DNA from: CAKSEI01 sp964403505
GTDB taxonomy: Bacteria; Bacillota; Clostridia; Oscillospirales; CAG-272
Assembly (NCBI GenBank): GCA_964403505.1
Contig: CAYOFP010000030.1
Coordinates: 1 to 13,394 of the forward strand
Direction of reading: 5' to 3'
DNA length: 13,394 nucleotides
Shown: positions 1 to 6,250 of the stretch, one piece after another
How positions within the stretch are numbered: position 1 is the first letter of the stretch
How the letters are laid out: each line of letters begins with the position of its first letter
Notes under the pieces: model-generated
What the model saw: only the letters and a program-made list of their open reading frames with translations
The model's database searches: none
Told to the model about the DNA's origin: nothing
Translations under genes and position numbers: made by a program

Positions 1-30
1 TTTTCCCATATAAATATACACCCCATAAGT

Positions 31-71
31 GTCTAACTTTTGGGGTGCATATCATTTAGATACCGTTTTTT
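31..71 (-). repeat. IS3-like terminal inverted repeat (left edge)
   Basis: Read on the minus strand from 71 to 31, this begins AAAAAACGGTATCT and continues to ACCCCAAAAGTTAGAC. It matches 13325-13365 read on the plus strand at 35 of 41 positions, so the two ends of the window form a long inverted repeat. The ACCCCAAA..TTAGAC core resembles the terminal repeats of IS3-family insertion sequences known in Clostridia. The body of the element would lie to the left, outside the window. The family assignment is inference, because no transposase is visible. Confidence 0.55.
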
Positions 72-126
72 AATACAATTTTATCTCTTTCGCAATAACT
101 ATTCCCATCAAAAGTTTTTGAGGGTC

Positions 127-156
127 TCAGGGAACTTTTTCCAAAAAGTTCCCTGA
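127..156 (-). terminator. Hairpin repeat downstream of typA
   Basis: A perfect 14-bp inverted repeat (TCAGGGAACTTTTT at 127-140, complement at 143-156) with a 2-nt centre. It starts 7 nt past the typA stop codon. Read in the typA direction there is no U-run after the stem, though the loop-proximal stem is A/T-rich. It probably ends typA transcription and stabilises the 3' end. The following CCCTCAAAAACTTTTG (124-109, minus) recurs beside a similar hairpin at 13192-13245, so this is also one copy of a dispersed repeat. Confidence 0.5.
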
Positions 157-163
157 TTTATTT

Positions 164-1996
164 TTAATGCGCCTGATCCTTGCGCTTTGCCTGATCTTTA
201 AGGCGCAGGGAGTTGTCGAGGATCTTTTTGCGTAACCGGATGGTTTTCGGGGTTACCTCGATGAGCTCGTCGTCGGCGATAAACTCGATCGATTCCTCGA
301 GGGAGAATACCGTAGGCGGTGTGAGAAGCAGTTTTTCGTCTGCGCCCGATGAGCGGATAGCGGTGAGGTGCTTTTTCTTGCAGACGTTGACGGCGATATC
401 ACCTACTTTAGGTGTACGGCCGACGATCATGCCCTCGTATACGGGCGTCTGCACGCCGATGAACATGTCGCCTCTCTCCTGCGTGTTGTAGAGTCCGTAT
501 GACGTTGCCTCGCCTGTTTCCGATGCGATTAGCGAGCCTGTGTATCTTCTTGTTATTTCGCCCTTGTATGGAGCATAACCGTTGAAGGTGGTATTCATAA
601 TGCCCTCGCCGCGTGTGTCGGTGAGGAATTCCGAGCGGTAGCCGATGAGACAGCGGGCAGGGATGTTGTATTCGATACGGCTTCTGCCGTTGTTGCTGGT
701 CATGTCGAGCAGCTCGCCCTTGCGTGCGCCGAGCTTCTCCATGACGCTTCCCATGGAATCGTCAGGGACGTCGATGTATACTTTTTCCATCGGCTCGCAC
801 TTCACGCCGTCAATTTCCTTCATAATGACTTTCGGCGTGCTGACCGCTAGCTCGTATCCCTCACGGCGCATGGTCTCGATAAGGATAGAGAGGTGCATTT
901 CACCTCTGCCCGATACCTTAAAGGAGTCTGTCGTTTCGCCGTCCTCGACACGGAGGGAGACGTCCTTCAAAAGCTCGCTGTAAAGCCTCGCACGGAGCTG
1001 ACGGGAGGTGACGAATTTACCCTCACGTCCTGCAAAAGGCGAATCGTTTACCGCAAACGTCATCTGGAGCGTCGGCTCGCTTATCTTGACGAAGGGAAGC
1101 GGTTCGGGGTTTTCTATATCGCATATCGTGTCGCCGATGGTGATCTCCTCTGCGCCCGAGAAGGAGACGATGTCGCCCGGGCGTGCCTCTGTGACGTCCT
1201 TTTTCGACAGACCGTCGAAAACGCTCAGCGATACGATCTTCGTTTTCTTTAGCTTGTCCGCCTCGTGATAGTTGCACATCATGACCTCACGACCGACACG
1301 CAAAACGCCGTTATCCACACGGCCGATGCCGATCCTGCCGACGTATTCGTTGTAGTCGATCGAGGAGACGAGCATCTGTAAGGGAGCGGTGTCGTCGCCC
1401 TGAGGCGGCTCGATATACTCGAGTATCGTGTCAAACAGCGGACGCAGATCCTCGCCTTTTTCAAAGGGAGAAAGAGAGGCCGTGCCGTCTCTGCCCGAGC
1501 AGAATATCATGGGGGAGTCGAGCTGTTCGTCCGTCGCATCAAGCTCGAGCAGGAGCTCGAGCACCTCCTCCTCGACTTCCTCGAGGCGTGCATCGGGCTT
1601 GTCTATTTTATTGATAACTACGATCACCTTGTGATTGAGCGCAAGCGCCTTCTGAAGGACGAAGCGCGTCTGGGGCATCGGCCCTTCCGCCGCATCGACG
1701 AGCAGGAGTACGCCGTTCACCATTTTGAGTATTCTCTCGACCTCGCCGCCGAAATCCGCATGGCCGGGGGTGTCGATGATATTTATTTTGACATCGTTAT
1801 AGTGTACTGCCGTGTTTTTTGAAAGGATCGTGATGCCGCGTTCCCTTTCTAAGTCGTTTGAGTCCATGACTCTCTCGGTCGTTGTCTGATTATCACGGTA
1901 AACGCCGCCCTGCTTGAGCATCTGGTCAACGAGGGTCGTCTTTCCGTGGTCGACGTGTGCGATAATTGCAATGTTTCTTAAATCTTCTCTTACCAA
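164..1996 (-). CDS. typA: TypA/BipA ribosome-associated translational GTPase
   Basis: A translation-factor GTPase of the EF-G/LepA superfamily. It binds 70S ribosomes and affects growth at low temperature or under stress and late ribosome assembly (family knowledge). Visible motifs are the P-loop AHVDHGKTT near the N-terminus, switch ERGITI, DTPGHADFGGEVER, NKID, and the C-terminal TypA-specific part with GRGEMHLSILIETMRREG and RGEGIMNTTF. The longest open frame starts at ATG 2029 (621 aa). I prefer TTG at 1996 (610 aa): it gives the family N-terminus (M-VREDLRNIAIIAHVD), has AGAGGT at 2011-2006, and follows an extended -10 whose transcription start (about 2026) falls inside the ATG at 2029. 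Single gene, divergent from the membrane protein at 2177, ended by the hairpin at 127-156. Identity is near certain; the start is inferred. Confidence 0.97.
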   Translation of the reverse strand: MVREDLRNIAIIAHVDHGKTTLVDQMLKQGGVYRDNQTTTERVMDSNDLERERGITILSKNTAVHYNDVKINIIDTPGHADFGGEVERILKMVNGVLLLVDAAEGPMPQTRFVLQKALALNHKVIVVINKIDKPDARLEEVEEEVLELLLELDATDEQLDSPMIFCSGRDGTASLSPFEKGEDLRPLFDTILEYIEPPQGDDTAPLQMLVSSIDYNEYVGRIGIGRVDNGVLRVGREVMMCNYHEADKLKKTKIVSLSVFDGLSKKDVTEARPGDIVSFSGAEEITIGDTICDIENPEPLPFVKISEPTLQMTFAVNDSPFAGREGKFVTSRQLRARLYSELLKDVSLRVEDGETTDSFKVSGRGEMHLSILIETMRREGYELAVSTPKVIMKEIDGVKCEPMEKVYIDVPDDSMGSVMEKLGARKGELLDMTSNNGRSRIEYNIPARCLIGYRSEFLTDTRGEGIMNTTFNGYAPYKGEITRRYTGSLIASETGEATSYGLYNTQERGDMFIGVQTPVYEGMIVGRTPKVGDIAVNVCKKKHLTAIRSSGADEKLLLTPPTVFSLEESIEFIADDELIEVTPKTIRLRKKILDNSLRLKDQAKRKDQAH

Positions 1997-2032
1997 ACTA
2001 AGTATACCTCTGTTTTTTACATAATTCATAAT

Positions 2033-2061
2033 AGTATATCACATTTCGTCCTCAATTTAAA
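2033..2061 (-). promoter_or_regulatory. Extended -10 promoter for typA
   Basis: On the minus strand, TATACT at 2038-2033 is preceded by TGA (2041-2039), giving an extended -10 (TGnTATACT). Seventeen bases upstream is TTTAAA (2061-2056), a 4/6 match to the -35 consensus. The predicted start is near 2026, leaving a leader of about 30 nt to the TTG at 1996. Confidence 0.6.
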
Positions 2062-2176
2062 GACATTTAAGGAATTTTTTTGAAATAAATATTTTTTTCC
2101 AAGATTGTAAGTAAAATGTGGTTTTCGGTTGAATAAGTAATAGAAAGGTGTAAATAGAATCAAAAGGAGGCTTACA

Positions 2177-3409
2177 ATGAGGAAAAATATTTTCAGAATC
2201 TGCATCGTTGCGGTGTTGGCTTTAGCGGTCCTGGCGGTAAGCGTCGTCACCATTACCGGTAAAATGAACATCCCTATGTCGGAAGACGGAAGTGCAGAAG
2301 AGCTACCGGAGAGCTTTGATATTGATTTTATGGGTGAGAAAAACATCCGTTTGACTTATCACGAGTCATGCAGCATAAAAGAGGGCACGGCGGATATTTA
2401 CAAGGATGAAACGGGAAACGACTTTATCTATAAAAACGGAAAACTGCGCGGATATTATTTTAACGGGACAAAGAATCCGATGTCGGATGTCGCCCCCGTC
2501 GGCAAAGATGCGGCAGTAAAAATTGCGGAGGAGTGGTTGCCGCAGTTTACCGAGCACCCCGAGAAATATGAACTGCAGACTTTTGAGGAAAAAGAGAGCT
2601 ACGGTCTGTATTACGTCACCTTGGCGCGCAAGGTGGGAGAAATATTCACGGATGAAAATGCTGAATTTTCTGTCATGTATGACGGAGTTGTGTTAAACGT
2701 TTCGGTGCAATATGCAGGGAAATATGACGGTATATCCCAAAAGGTCGCAAAGGGACTGACCGAGGATGTCATACGCACTTATGCCGAATCACAGATCGCT
2801 TTAATTTACCCCGATACGGAGAGCGAATTTGTGATGAACAGCTACGTCCTTACAAAGGACGAAAACGGGTATTATATTTCCATCTACGGCAAAATCGGTG
2901 ATTCGCTCGAAGTTTTGAGGTACTATTTTGACGATTCATACCGTGCGGCAAAAAAGCCTGACAATGCCTTTCCGGCAGAGCCCGATAAGATCATAGTTGG
3001 TTCGGACGGAGTCGAAAAGGAGATCCTGCCGGGAGAGAAAGCGTATAAAAAAATTGTCTCATATGTCAGAGAAAGAGCAGATAAAAGCGACGCTTTCGGT
3101 ACGCTGCTGCTTGATGCTTACGATTTTGAGACGAGAGAACATTTTTCATACAGACTCAGAGAAAGCGAGACGTTTGTTGAATTCATATATGACGAATGCA
3201 AGGGGCAGACTTTTAATATGATGCAATCAGGCGGCGGCTCGGCAGACGAGGAAAAAGAAATCAAACGGATATTCCTTTCGCTGACGGGAGAGGAGCACAA
3301 CGATATCTTCATCAGCCATGACGATGAATACAAAAGCTCCGCGACTTTGGGTTTGCTTACCGACAGCACCGAGCTTATCACATATGTGAATGATCTCGTT
3401 AAAAAATAA
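2177..3409 (+). CDS. Membrane-anchored extracytoplasmic protein of unknown function
   Basis: I do not recognise this 410-aa protein. It starts at ATG 2177, 6 nt after an ideal AAGGAGG (2164-2170). Residues 1-6 are basic (MRKNIF) and residues about 7-27 form one hydrophobic segment, so a signal anchor or signal peptide; there is no lipobox Cys. The remainder is hydrophilic and acidic and reads as secreted. Residues about 110-185 (AAVKIAEEWLPQF, then YYVTLARKVGEIF and FSVMYDGVVLNVSVQYAG) have the helix-plus-beta pattern seen in PepSY/YcdB-type domains, and a weaker second unit follows at about 195-255. The C-terminal third (280-410) is distinct. No catalytic motif is seen. It is divergent from typA across 147 bp and no convincing sigma-A promoter is seen in front. 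The stop codon is the first base-paired part of its terminator. The PepSY-like suggestion is tentative. Confidence 0.85.
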   Translation: MRKNIFRICIVAVLALAVLAVSVVTITGKMNIPMSEDGSAEELPESFDIDFMGEKNIRLTYHESCSIKEGTADIYKDETGNDFIYKNGKLRGYYFNGTKNPMSDVAPVGKDAAVKIAEEWLPQFTEHPEKYELQTFEEKESYGLYYVTLARKVGEIFTDENAEFSVMYDGVVLNVSVQYAGKYDGISQKVAKGLTEDVIRTYAESQIALIYPDTESEFVMNSYVLTKDENGYYISIYGKIGDSLEVLRYYFDDSYRAAKKPDNAFPAEPDKIIVGSDGVEKEILPGEKAYKKIVSYVRERADKSDAFGTLLLDAYDFETREHFSYRLRESETFVEFIYDECKGQTFNMMQSGGGSADEEKEIKRIFLSLTGEEHNDIFISHDDEYKSSATLGLLTDSTELITYVNDLVKK

Positions 3410-3448
3410 GAAAATGAGGTGCACACTTTCGTGTGTACCTCATTTTCT
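3409..3448 (+). terminator. Intrinsic terminator after the 2177-3409 gene
   Basis: An 18-bp stem (3409-3426 with 3431-3448, one G.T pair) with loop TTTC. The stem begins AGAAAATGAGGT and its A/T-rich base provides the T-run (CATTTTCTGT). It starts at the last base of the stop codon and ends 3 nt before the -35 box of the next gene. The near-perfect symmetry would let it work in both directions. Confidence 0.8.
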
Positions 3449-3451
3449 GTA

Positions 3452-3480
3452 TTGACACAAACTATTCGAGATGGTATACT
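3452..3480 (+). promoter_or_regulatory. Sigma-A promoter for the GH31 gene
   Basis: TTGACA (3452-3457), 17-bp spacer, TATACT (3475-3480), with an extended -10 TGG immediately before it (3472-3474). Predicted start is near 3487. This places GAGGTGA (3488-3494) at the very 5' end of the mRNA and gives a leader of only about 12 nt before ATG 3499. Confidence 0.85.
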
Positions 3481-3498
3481 CAGTTGTGAGGTGATATT

Positions 3499-5802
3499 AT
3501 GATAAATTTCGGTAAATTAACAGATTGCACAGCGAGTGGAAACAAGCTGTATTTAACGTATGAGAAAAAAACGGCGGTCATCGAGGTCGTGAATGCAAAG
3601 ATCATCAACGTGTTCGTGCCGTTTCTGTCGGACGAGCATTTTTCGAGCGCCATTGACGGCGATAAAAGCGTGAAAACAGATTTCTCGTGGGAGAGAAACG
3701 GCGCCCAGGTGACCCTGCGCACCGAATACGTCACGGCGAAGATATATTCCAACCTGAAAATAGACTTCTTCTCTGCCGCAGGAAAGACGGTGTGCCGTGA
3801 CTACCGGGGTAAGATGGAGAAAGTGCTCCGCATGAGCGATGCGGACGCCGCCCTCATGGCGCAGGAGGGACATAAGATCGAGCGCGCCGATTTCGACAAG
3901 ACGATCAATGTCGTAAAGAGTCTCGACCGTGACGAGATCCTGTTCGGTCTCGGCGATAAGGCAGGATTTATCGACAAACGGGGATATGAATACGTCATGT
4001 GGAATACCGATACGGCTGCGCCCCACGACGAGCAGATGTCCTCGATATATAAGTCGATTCCCTTTTATATGTCGAAAAAATCAAACGGCGAGGTATACGG
4101 TATCTTTTTCGATAATACATACAAGAGCGTTTTCAATATGGGAAAGGACAGTCCCGACTATATGTGGTACGGCGTCGACGGCGGCAACCTCGACTATTAT
4201 TTCATTTACGGCTCGTCGCTTGCCGATGTTGTCGGCTCGTATACATATTTAACGGGAACGACGCCCCTGCCGCAGAGGTGGACGCTCGGCTATCACCAGT
4301 CACGCTGGGGTTATGTCGATGAAAAGGACGTAAGATACATCGCAGACAATATGCGTGAAAACGGAATCCCCTGTGATGCGATACACCTCGATATCGACTA
4401 TATGGAGCGGTACAAGGTATTTTCTATTAATAAGGAACGGTATCACGACCCGGAAAAGACCGTCGCAGACCTTAAGGAAAACGGATTCAAGGCGGTGACC
4501 ATCGTCGACCCGGGCGTCAAGGTCGAAAAGGACTATAATATATATGAGGAGGGACTCGAGCGAGGCTACTTCGCAAAAGATAAAAACGGCCTGCCGTATG
4601 TAAATCAGGTATGGCCGGGCGATTCGCTCTATCCCGATTTCGGCTCGCCTGAGGTGAGAAGCTGGTGGAGCGATCACATGAGCTTTTACAAGGAACTCGG
4701 CATATCGGGCATATGGAACGATATGAACGAGCCGGCATCCTTCCGTGGGGAGCTGCCGCAGGACGTCGCCTTTACGAACGAGGGACGGCGCACTACCCAC
4801 GCCGAGGTGCACAATATCTACGGGCACAATATGAGCCGTGCGACATATGAGGGACTTAAAGCGCATACGGGAAAGCGTCCCTTTGTCATTACCCGTGCCT
4901 GCTATGCCGGAACGCAGAAGTATGCGACCGCATGGACGGGCGATAACCGCAGCATATGGTCGCATCTGCGCCTGCTCATTCCTCAGCTCTGCACCCTCGG
5001 TCTGTGCGGCATGTCCATCGTCGGTACGGATATCGGCGGCTTTATGTTGGATACGACGCCCGAGCTGCTCGTGCGCTGGGTCGAGGCGGCGGTTTTCTCT
5101 CCGCTGTTCAGAAACCACTGCAATAAAGGCTCGCGCTATCAGGAGCCGTGGCGGTTCGGCCGGGAAACGCTCGATATCTACCGCAAATATGTCGCACTGC
5201 ACTATGCCTTTATCCCGTACATGTATGACCTGCTTTTCGAGGGCGAGAAAACGGGACTTGCGGTCATGCGTCCGCTCGCACTGCATTATGAAAACGACGA
5301 CAAGGCGGCGAGGTGCAACAGTCAGTTCCTCGTCGGCGAGAGTGTCCTGTGCGCTCCCGTCATCGAGCAGGGAGCGACCGACCGTGCGGTCTATCTGCCT
5401 AAAGGCGAGTGGTATGACTATAATACCGGAAAGAAGATAAAGGGCGGCAGATCCGTTATCGCAAAAGCGCCGCTCGATACCATGCCCATGTATGTAAAGG
5501 CAGGCTCTATCCTGCCGAATTACGAGAGCATGCAGTATGTGGGAGAGAAGCCGCTTGACACCCTGATCCTCGATGTGTACCCGGGAAAGGGCGCATACAC
5601 CCACTATCAGGACAACGGCGAGGACTTCGCATACCGTGAGGGTGAGTATAACGAGTACGAGTTTACCCTGAGCGCAGACGGCACCCTTTCCGGCAAGCTG
5701 ACGCACGGCGGATACGGTGAGAAGTATAAGAAGATAATAGTCAGATGCAAAGGAAAGACTGTTGAAGTAAGCGATGTTGCGGATTTCAGCGTACAACTGT
5801 AA
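3499..5802 (+). CDS. GH31 family alpha-glucosidase, cytoplasmic
   Basis: A 767-aa glycoside hydrolase family 31 enzyme, most likely hydrolysing terminal alpha-glucosidic linkages of imported maltose, isomaltose or other oligosaccharides. A beta-rich N-terminal domain (about 1-240) precedes the TIM barrel that begins at PLPQRWTLGYHQSRWGY (256-272). Active-site landmarks: HLDIDYM (296-302), GIWNDMNEPA with nucleophile D408, WTGDN with predicted acid/base D482, and FRNH with H540. Beta domains follow to the C-terminus. There is no signal peptide, so it acts inside the cell. The start is fixed by GAGGTGA at 3488-3494. It is a single-gene unit with its own strong promoter and no sugar transporter or regulator beside it, so the exact substrate cannot be read from context. 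No GC-rich terminator is seen before 5873, so some readthrough into the micro-ORF unit is possible. An alpha-xylosidase or alpha-glucan lyase is less likely. Confidence 0.95.
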   Translation: MINFGKLTDCTASGNKLYLTYEKKTAVIEVVNAKIINVFVPFLSDEHFSSAIDGDKSVKTDFSWERNGAQVTLRTEYVTAKIYSNLKIDFFSAAGKTVCRDYRGKMEKVLRMSDADAALMAQEGHKIERADFDKTINVVKSLDRDEILFGLGDKAGFIDKRGYEYVMWNTDTAAPHDEQMSSIYKSIPFYMSKKSNGEVYGIFFDNTYKSVFNMGKDSPDYMWYGVDGGNLDYYFIYGSSLADVVGSYTYLTGTTPLPQRWTLGYHQSRWGYVDEKDVRYIADNMRENGIPCDAIHLDIDYMERYKVFSINKERYHDPEKTVADLKENGFKAVTIVDPGVKVEKDYNIYEEGLERGYFAKDKNGLPYVNQVWPGDSLYPDFGSPEVRSWWSDHMSFYKELGISGIWNDMNEPASFRGELPQDVAFTNEGRRTTHAEVHNIYGHNMSRATYEGLKAHTGKRPFVITRACYAGTQKYATAWTGDNRSIWSHLRLLIPQLCTLGLCGMSIVGTDIGGFMLDTTPELLVRWVEAAVFSPLFRNHCNKGSRYQEPWRFGRETLDIYRKYVALHYAFIPYMYDLLFEGEKTGLAVMRPLALHYENDDKAARCNSQFLVGESVLCAPVIEQGATDRAVYLPKGEWYDYNTGKKIKGGRSVIAKAPLDTMPMYVKAGSILPNYESMQYVGEKPLDTLILDVYPGKGAYTHYQDNGEDFAYREGEYNEYEFTLSADGTLSGKLTHGGYGEKYKKIIVRCKGKTVEVSDVADFSVQL

Positions 5803-5840
5803 GGGTTTTATTAAAATTTGCCAAAAAACAAAATATGTCG

Positions 5841-5901
5841 AAAAAATATTTTATTAAATTTCGATAAAAATGTTGACATATCAAAAGGCGTATGATATAA
5901 T
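5841..5901 (+). promoter_or_regulatory. Perfect sigma-A promoter with AT-rich upstream tract
   Basis: TTGACA (5873-5878), exactly 17 bp, TATAAT (5896-5901), with the extended -10 TGA at 5893-5895. The 30 bp upstream (5841-5870) are almost pure A/T with phased A- and T-runs, like an UP element, and the inverted repeat TCGAAA (5838-5843)/TTTCGA (5859-5864) sits in this tract. Predicted start is near 5908. It is the closest-to-consensus promoter in the window, so the RNA it drives should be abundant unless repressed. Confidence 0.9.
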
Positions 5902-5943
5902 AAAAGTGCAAAAAGGAATACACCCTGTGAGGAGGACAGACCG

Positions 5944-5985
5944 ATGAACAGAATGTATTTTACAGGCGTTATCAGAATCAGATAA
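5944..5985 (+). CDS. Micro-ORF 1, 13-aa peptide MNRMYFTGVIRIR
   Basis: ATG AAC AGA start, TAA stop followed at once by TGA. AGGAGG at 5930-5935 lies 8 nt upstream. The predicted peptide is basic with an alternating hydrophobic/basic tail (VIRIR), and has no signal peptide. Its start block is shared with the next two micro-ORFs while the coding parts differ. No family is recognised. Support comes from the ribosome binding site and its repetition, not from length. Confidence 0.55.
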   Translation: MNRMYFTGVIRIR

Positions 5986-6004
5986 TGACGAGGAGGTAAT
6001 ACCA

Positions 6005-6052
6005 ATGAACAATTTGCACTTCCCTTGTATGAGGAAACTTATCGAGCATTAA
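6005..6052 (+). CDS. Micro-ORF 2, 15-aa peptide MNNLHFPCMRKLIEH
   Basis: ATG AAC AAT start, TAA stop. AGGAGG at 5991-5996 is 8 nt upstream, and the ACCA-ATGAACA context matches units 1 and 3. The start lies 61 nt after the first ATG. The peptide has one Cys and a basic/amphipathic C-terminal part. No homologue is recognised. Confidence 0.55.
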   Translation: MNNLHFPCMRKLIEH

Positions 6053-6071
6053 ATCACAGGGGGTAGGACCA

Positions 6072-6110
6072 ATGAACAGTTTTGAAACGAGCGACGTAGC
6101 TCGCTCGTAA
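6072..6110 (+). CDS. Micro-ORF 3, 12-aa peptide MNSFETSDVARS
   Basis: ATG AAC AGT start, TAA stop, AGGGGG at 6058-6063 exactly 8 nt upstream, with ACCA-ATGAACA as in unit 2. The last seven codons form one side and the loop of a hairpin (6087-6108), so a ribosome finishing this frame would open that hairpin. The peptide is acidic/polar, unlike the basic peptide 1. The third start lies 67 nt after the second. Confidence 0.5.
   Translation: MNSFETSDVARS
6087..6108 (+). other. Hairpin inside micro-ORF 3
   Basis: ACGAGCGA (6087-6094) pairs perfectly with TCGCTCGT (6101-6108) around loop CGTAGC. It covers the last codons and the first base of the stop codon of micro-ORF 3. There is no T-run after it, so it is not a terminator on its own. 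Its position suggests ribosome-dependent folding. Confidence 0.55.
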
Positions 6111-6125
6111 CGCTTAATTAGATTA

Positions 6126-6157
6126 AAAAACACATCCGATCCGTCGGGTGTGTTTTT
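6126..6157 (+). terminator. Strong intrinsic terminator of the micro-ORF unit
   Basis: A 14-bp stem: AAAAACACATCCGA (6126-6139) with TCGGGTGTGTTTTT (6144-6157), one T.G pair, tetraloop TCCG. The T-run is part of the 3' arm. It lies 15 nt after micro-ORF 3 and 93 nt before the start of the sigma-like gene, a layout compatible with either simple termination or attenuation. Confidence 0.88.
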
Positions 6158-6250
6158 GTGTATAATAAAATCGCCTATATTTTTTCTAAAAAACGCCAAC
6201 CCTTTTTCGATTGCCGGCACTATATATATGAACGGCGCCGGAGTAATAAG

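Larger units (their letters stand above)
5908..6157 (+). ncRNA. Predicted 250-nt RNA carrying three micro-ORFs
   Basis: Bounded by the consensus promoter (start near 5908) and the terminator ending at 6157. It holds three tandem tiny reading frames with the same ribosome-binding block: AGGRGG, 8 nt ending ACC(A/G), ATGAACA. A hairpin of 8 bp lies at 6087-6108, and the first SD (5930-5935) can sit in the loop of a 4-bp CTGT/ACAG stem (5925-5939). No other gene fits. It could be a short-peptide mRNA, a dual-function small RNA, or an attenuated leader of the sigma-like gene at 6251. The transcript ends are predicted, not measured. Confidence 0.6.

Noticed and set aside
14..52. Imperfect palindrome (ATATACACCCCA / TGGGGTGCATAT) as a terminator
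   Set aside because: No T-run follows and no gene ends there; it overlaps the IS-like end and is better explained as part of it.
4300..5796. A 498-codon open frame on the minus strand opposite the GH31 gene
   Set aside because: It lies fully inside a gene with clear catalytic motifs, has no SD or promoter, and its translation is Arg/Ala/Val/Ile-rich without domains. It follows from codon bias of the opposite strand.
5803..5872. A terminator for the GH31 gene
   Set aside because: Only short A/T-only inverted repeats are present; no GC-containing stem with a T-run was found.
6158..6250. A 31-codon N-terminal extension of the sigma-like gene from GTG 6158
   Set aside because: The GTG directly follows the terminator T-run with no SD, while ATG 6251 has GGAG 7 nt upstream and fits the start of sigma region 2.
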